NCBI GenBank assembly: GCA_027011835.1
Contig: JALUZN010000461.1
Span: forward strand, 1-17,969
From: Draconibacterium sp.
Lineage (GTDB): Bacteria; Bacteroidota; Bacteroidia; Bacteroidales; Prolixibacteraceae
Reading direction: 5' to 3'
Length of the DNA: 17,969 nucleotides
Program-made: the position numbers and the translations under genes
The notes under the pieces: model-generated
Told to the model about the DNA's origin: nothing
The model's input: only the letters and a program-made list of their open reading frames with translations
Database searches by the model: none
In this document: positions 14,632 to 17,969 of the stretch, in pieces
Layout of the letters: each line of letters starts with the position of its first letter
Numbering within the stretch: position 1 is the stretch's first letter

Positions 14632-15675
14632 ATGAGTAACGCAAAGCCAAAAAGAATTGGGATTTTAACAGCCGGTGGCGATTGTCCGGGATTGAATGCC
14701 GCCATTAGAGGCGTTGGAAAAACAGCCATTGTTGAGTACGGAATGGAAGTAATTGGGTTTAACGCCGGATATTCGGGATTAATAAACAAAGACTATATTG
14801 AGCTGAAAGAGTCGCAACTGTCGGGAATTTTAACTTTGGGTGGAACAATTCTTGGAACCTCGCGCGAGAAACCGTTTAAGATGGTAAAAAACGGTCAAAA
14901 AGACCTGCACAAACCGGAAAAAATTATTCAAACTTATAACGATTTGAATCTCGATTGTGTTGTTTGTATTGGTGGAAACGGAACCATGAAAACAGCCAGT
15001 TTACTTGGGAAAGAGGGACTGAATGTTGTGGGAATTCCAAAAACTATTGATAACGATGTTTGGGGGACCGATGTTACTTTCGGATTCGATTCGGCAGTGC
15101 AAATTGCTACCGAATCAATCGACCGGTTACATACAACAGCCAACTCGCATCAGCGAGTTATGATTATTGAAATTATGGGTCATCATGCCGGCTGGCTGGC
15201 ACTCTACTCGGGGCTTGCAGGCGGTGGCGACATTATTCTGTTGCCCGAATTGGAGTACAATATTCGTTCGGTTTGCAAAAAAATTGAAAGCAGGTACGAA
15301 AATAAAAAACCATACTCAATTGTAGTAGTTGCCGAAGGAATTAAACATCCGAAAGACAAATCGGCAGCAACATATATTGCCGAAGCCATTAATACTTACA
15401 CCGGAATTGATACCCGCGAAACGGTTTTAGGTTATATTCAACGCGGTGGCTCGCCTACACCAATGGACAGGATTTTAGCAACCCGTTATGGTGCGTATGC
15501 TGCCGAGAGTATTGCCAATGGAAATTTTGGAACAATGGTAGCCATAAGAAATAATGAACTTATAAATGTTCCACTCGAAGAGGTGGGAGGAAAATTAAGC
15601 CTGGTAGACCCCAATTTACCACTGGTTCAAAATGCCCGTAAAATGGGCGTTTCGTTTGGCGACGAATATTTGTAG
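14632..15675 (+). CDS. pfkA: 6-phosphofructokinase
   Basis: A 347-residue cytoplasmic enzyme converting fructose 6-phosphate to fructose 1,6-bisphosphate in glycolysis. Motifs: TAGGDCPGLNAAIRG (nucleotide-binding, 13-27), LTLGGTILGTSR, GGNGT (114-118), PKTIDND (136-142, with the catalytic Asp pair), IEIMGHHAGWLAL and GYIQRGGSPTPMDR. Gly117 in GGNGT is typical of ATP-using enzymes (PPi-dependent ones usually have Asp there), whereas Lys137 in PKTIDND is typical of PPi-type or group III enzymes, so the phosphoryl donor is best called probably ATP but not certain. His replaces the usual Arg of the MGR motif. The gene is divergent from DUF1080 and ends in a strong terminator. TAAATTCG at 14596-14603 is a one-mismatch -7-like motif. 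Confidence 0.95.
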   Translation: MSNAKPKRIGILTAGGDCPGLNAAIRGVGKTAIVEYGMEVIGFNAGYSGLINKDYIELKESQLSGILTLGGTILGTSREKPFKMVKNGQKDLHKPEKIIQTYNDLNLDCVVCIGGNGTMKTASLLGKEGLNVVGIPKTIDNDVWGTDVTFGFDSAVQIATESIDRLHTTANSHQRVMIIEIMGHHAGWLALYSGLAGGGDIILLPELEYNIRSVCKKIESRYENKKPYSIVVVAEGIKHPKDKSAATYIAEAINTYTGIDTRETVLGYIQRGGSPTPMDRILATRYGAYAAESIANGNFGTMVAIRNNELINVPLEEVGGKLSLVDPNLPLVQNARKMGVSFGDEYL

Positions 15676-15687
15676 AGGAATTTAGGC

Positions 15688-15723
15688 AAAAAAAATCCAT
15701 CGGGAAACCCGATGGATTTTTTT
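15688..15723. terminator. Bidirectional intrinsic terminator between pfkA and S4 gene
   Basis: A perfect stem AAATCCATCGGG/CCCGATGGATTT with a 3-base loop AAA is flanked by A-run and T-run on both sides. It lies between the convergent pfkA and S4-domain gene and should serve both. Confidence 0.95.
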
Positions 15724-15737
15724 ATTGCAACTCGTTA

Positions 15738-15944
15738 CTATTTTATTAAAATGGTTTCTCCTAAAACTTCAATTTTATCGCCGGCACGTAATTTTGCGCG
15801 TTTACGAAGTTCCTGCTCCCCGTTTCTTATTACTTCGCCATCTTCAACAATAATTTTTGCATGACCACCGGTTTGTGCAACCTGCATTAGTTTCAGCAAC
15901 TTAACCAGTTCAATATATTCCGAAGTAAGTGTAAATTCGCGCAT
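15738..15944 (-). CDS. Small S4 RNA-binding domain protein (YbcJ-like)
   Basis: A 68-residue protein that is essentially one S4 domain: LVKLLKLMQVAQTGGHAKIIVEDGEVIRNGE followed by LRAGDKIEV, the alpha-L RNA-binding fold. It probably binds structured RNA or ribosomes; no enzymatic domain is attached. Its ATG overlaps the stop of the upstream peptidase gene as TAATG, so translation is likely coupled. The pairing with an exported peptidase has no obvious functional logic. The convergent terminator at 15688-15723 lies just downstream. Confidence 0.9.
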   Translation of the reverse strand: MREFTLTSEYIELVKLLKLMQVAQTGGHAKIIVEDGEVIRNGEQELRKRAKLRAGDKIEVLGETILIK

Positions 15945-17026
15945 TATAAATTCAGTTTTGCTTTAATATTTGCAGGCAGCGCATCTTTATGAATCATAAA
16001 AGCGATGGTTTTTAGTTTTACAAAATCTTCGGTCATATGCAAATAACCACCGTAACTGTTGCTTTCGGCTCCCCACGAATTTTTGGTATAAAAACAGGTT
16101 CTCCCTTCCGAATCTTTCGACAACCCGACAATGTGCATTAAATGGTCATCGGTGGTTTTACGGTTTAAAAAAGTTTTTTGGCGCATCTCCTGCGTTACTT
16201 TTCCAATCTGCTCTTTGGGCAAATCGGCTTTCCCGTTTTTGTGTTGAAAGAGTTTTTCGCTTACATCGCCATCCCAGCAAATAGAATAACCCGAGTTTAG
16301 AGCATAAAACATCACCTCCATCAGCTCGTCGACAGGCAAATTATAATACAAATCGTGCGACCAGTTATCGGGAACTTCCAAAACAAATTGCTTATAAAAC
16401 GGGTGGTGTGTGTACGAACTCAGCTCAATATAATCATCAGCATTTATCTTTACACTTTTACTGAAATCGAGCGGAGATAGTGCTTTCCCGTTAAACTCAA
16501 CTTTTTGCGGAACCGGCCCGATATATTTTTCCAAATCCATATAAACCGTATCGATGGCTGCCATAAAATCGAAATCTTCCTTCCGTTTATTTGCCGCGGT
16601 TAAATCGTCTTTTAACTTTTTAACAAGCTCGCTGTGGTTGTACACACCATCAACTTTTTTTCCCGGAAATGCATCGATTGTTGCCATTCCGTATTCGCGG
16701 ATAACATTAGAAACATCGTGTGCCTGCCCGCCTTGTCCAAAGTTATTATGGCCATGAAACATTAAATACTGTTTCGCTTTATTTACGTAGGCGTAATTTA
16801 CAAAATACATCTCCGACAAGTCGACCTTTTCGCCGGTAAGTCGCATAATTTCCGATTCGAAATAACTGGTTGTAGAAAAACTCCAGCACGTTCCGGTTCG
16901 CCCCTGACTAATAACCGGTGAATGTTCAATCTCTTTTACAATTAAAAAAGTCTCCTTTTTCTCCTGTGCACCCGCAGTAAAAGAGAGCAGCAGTGCCAAT
17001 ACAATAAATAGCGAAAATAGTTTCAT
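15944..17026 (-). CDS. Exported C1 family cysteine peptidase (bleomycin hydrolase/PepC-like)
   Basis: A 360-residue protein with a Sec signal peptide (about 1-20, ending TAGA-Q). The papain-fold residues are visible: oxyanion Gln41 and nucleophile Cys47 in SQGRTGTCWSFS, His295 in DDHLMHIVG and Asn316 in TKNSWG. These and the wide spacing match C1B peptidases (bleomycin hydrolase, PepC), which are normally cytosolic and about 450 residues, so this is a shorter, exported version. It should cleave peptides in the periplasm or outside. There is no T9SS domain or lipobox. It is coupled to the S4 gene downstream. TAACTTTC at 17074-17081 (minus) is a one-mismatch -7-like motif. Confidence 0.92.
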   Translation of the reverse strand: MKLFSLFIVLALLLSFTAGAQEKKETFLIVKEIEHSPVISQGRTGTCWSFSTTSYFESEIMRLTGEKVDLSEMYFVNYAYVNKAKQYLMFHGHNNFGQGGQAHDVSNVIREYGMATIDAFPGKKVDGVYNHSELVKKLKDDLTAANKRKEDFDFMAAIDTVYMDLEKYIGPVPQKVEFNGKALSPLDFSKSVKINADDYIELSSYTHHPFYKQFVLEVPDNWSHDLYYNLPVDELMEVMFYALNSGYSICWDGDVSEKLFQHKNGKADLPKEQIGKVTQEMRQKTFLNRKTTDDHLMHIVGLSKDSEGRTCFYTKNSWGAESNSYGGYLHMTEDFVKLKTIAFMIHKDALPANIKAKLNL

Positions 17027-17256
17027 TTGTTAAAAATTTAGAATCAAGAACAAAGAACCAAAACACAAGACGAGAAAGTTAGTGGTTTAACTTAATCATG
17101 CTCCTGTGCGAGATCTTTTATCATGAATGTTTCGTTTGTATATATATAATTAAAATATTGCAATTCTGAAAGATAAACAATGTTTCTAAATTATAGTTTT
17201 TGGGTTTTCAGTAAAATTCTTTTTATCGTGAATATTATTTCAAAATCGTTTTAATT

Positions 17257-17610
17257 TTATCTTTTCTCCAGCTCTTCGCGTTGCTTTTTTGTAAGTCCTT
17301 TTACGACCAGTTCATACGATTCGTTCAGCCACTGTTTTAGTAACTCGTCAGAGATTGAACCGTCAATATCAACCGAGTTCCAGTGTTTTTTATTCATGTG
17401 GAAGCCGGGTTTTACCGCGTTGTATTGTTCTCTCAGTTCAATATTTTTCTCCGGACTGTTTTTTATATTTATCCCAAAACTATCCTCTAAATCAGTAAGA
17501 CAAAACATTTTCCCGGCCACTTTAAAAACCAGTGTGGTTTCGTCGAAAGGAAAACTCTCGGTAACTCCTTTCATTTTCAGGCAATAATCTCGCAATTCTT
17601 CAATATTCAT
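17257..17610 (-). CDS. MmcQ/YjbR family protein
   Basis: A 117-residue cytoplasmic protein of the MmcQ/YjbR (CyaY-like fold) family, often named DNA-binding although the function is not settled. Family features: MNIEELRDYCLKMKGVTESFPFDETTLVFKV at the start, a beta region AGKMFCLTDL, VKPGFHMNKKHWNSVDIDG and a helical C-terminus. The frame stays open to a GTG at 17634, but the ATG at 17610 fits the family start MNIEELRDYC better. It is a single gene; the 230 bases to the peptidase gene hold no ORF or clear terminator. Confidence 0.9.
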   Translation of the reverse strand: MNIEELRDYCLKMKGVTESFPFDETTLVFKVAGKMFCLTDLEDSFGINIKNSPEKNIELREQYNAVKPGFHMNKKHWNSVDIDGSISDELLKQWLNESYELVVKGLTKKQREELEKR

Positions 17611-17630
17611 TCCGGACTTTTCAATGGTAT

Positions 17631-17720
17631 ACACTCAAACCAAATAGCTTTACTAAAAACCTACCGGTGAGTATATGGTTAGTAGCGGACTTTATTGTAC
17701 AAATCTTTCAGTCTTGCACT
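17631..17720. repeat. Diverged intergenic repeat, copy B
   Basis: This aligns with 6241-6338 through matching blocks ACTCAAACCAAATAGC, TGAGTATAT, TGTACAAAT and CTTGC in the same order. It lies about 20 bases upstream of the MmcQ/YjbR ATG, like copy A before the radical SAM gene. Alignment was by eye. Confidence 0.35.
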
Positions 17721-17787
17721 ACCCTTTATTTGGGATGTTCATAAATAACAAAACCTATTTATAATTAAGTCGATAGGTTCACTGCTT

Positions 17788-17969
17788 TTATTCTTTCATC
17801 ATCTCAATAAATTCATTAAAATCATTTACACCTACATAATCAATTAATGATTCTGCTAATAAATAAACTTTTGTTTCTCCTTTTTTTGGCAAGAAGTGAT
17901 TCTTATTACTATCAGAATCTTTCGAATTTATTATCGCATCAGCTATTTTTAAGATATACTCATCTTTAT
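17788..17969 (-). CDS. C-terminal end of an unknown gene, cut by window edge
   Basis: The last 60 codons of a minus-strand frame run from the window edge to a TAA at 17788-17790. The visible protein is charged and helical, ending in VYLLAESLIDYVGVNDFNEFIEMMKE. I do not recognise a family. The sequence is noticeably AT-rich, similar to the DUF6398 pair, which may mean accessory DNA. The frame is open throughout the visible part with coding-like composition, but a partial frame of this length is only moderate evidence for a gene. Confidence 0.55.
   Translation of the reverse strand, partial: KDEYILKIADAIINSKDSDSNKNHFLPKKGETKVYLLAESLIDYVGVNDFNEFIEMMKE

Noticed and set aside
17611..17634. Longer N-terminus for the MmcQ/YjbR protein starting at GTG 17634
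   Set aside because: The ATG at 17610 gives the usual family start MNIEELRDYC, and the extra eight residues add nothing conserved.

Overview
The window looks like a piece of a Bacteroidota chromosome. It is AT-rich, carries type IX secretion (T9SS) C-terminal sorting domains, has a Kdo-activating enzyme (so an LPS-type outer membrane), several BNR/DUF1080/radical SAM proteins of kinds common in this phylum, and several start regions with the Bacteroidota -7 promoter motif TAnnTTTG. A marine or gut Bacteroidales/Marinilabiliales-type organism is my best guess, but this rests on general protein resemblance and not on a search.

Layout. Positions 1-292: the 3'-truncated tRNA-Gly(GCC) gene on the minus strand, followed upstream by a broken second copy of its 5' half and an AT-rich palindrome. 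Positions 268-1150: an AT-rich unit with two overlapping small genes (a DUF6398-type protein and a 100-residue unknown), bounded by TATTTA direct repeats; its mutS-proximal end is homologous to the end of a MITE-like element at 13358-13600. I interpret it as a mobile cargo unit that landed on the stop codon of mutS. Positions 1150-3768: mutS (mismatch repair). Positions 3769-4114: divergent promoter region with a long imperfect stem directly before ricT (4115-5236). Positions 5440-9681: two minus-strand genes, a COG0731-like radical SAM protein and a large exported BNR/Asp-box repeat protein. Positions 9856-13320: three plus-strand genes, kdsB (LPS Kdo activation), a tiny protein that is almost only a signal peptide plus T9SS sorting domain, and a large secreted OB/Fn3/phospholipase-D-fold protein with its own sorting domain. 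Positions 13358-13600: the MITE-like element. Positions 13696-14439: a DUF1080 lipoprotein. Positions 14632-15675: a 6-phosphofructokinase. Positions 15738-17026: an exported C1 (bleomycin-hydrolase-like) peptidase translationally coupled to a small S4 RNA-binding protein. Positions 17257-17610: a MmcQ/YjbR-like protein. From 17788 to the window edge: the C-terminal end of an unknown gene.

Most genes are housekeeping or cell-envelope functions in short transcription units rather than one pathway. The unusual content is structural: a putative two-gene mobile unit sharing an end with a MITE, a damaged tRNA duplication, a strong candidate RNA leader before ricT, and a CTD-only T9SS mini-protein beside a secreted PLD-fold enzyme. 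I found no CRISPR array, rRNA, intact transposase, or clearly recognisable defence system.
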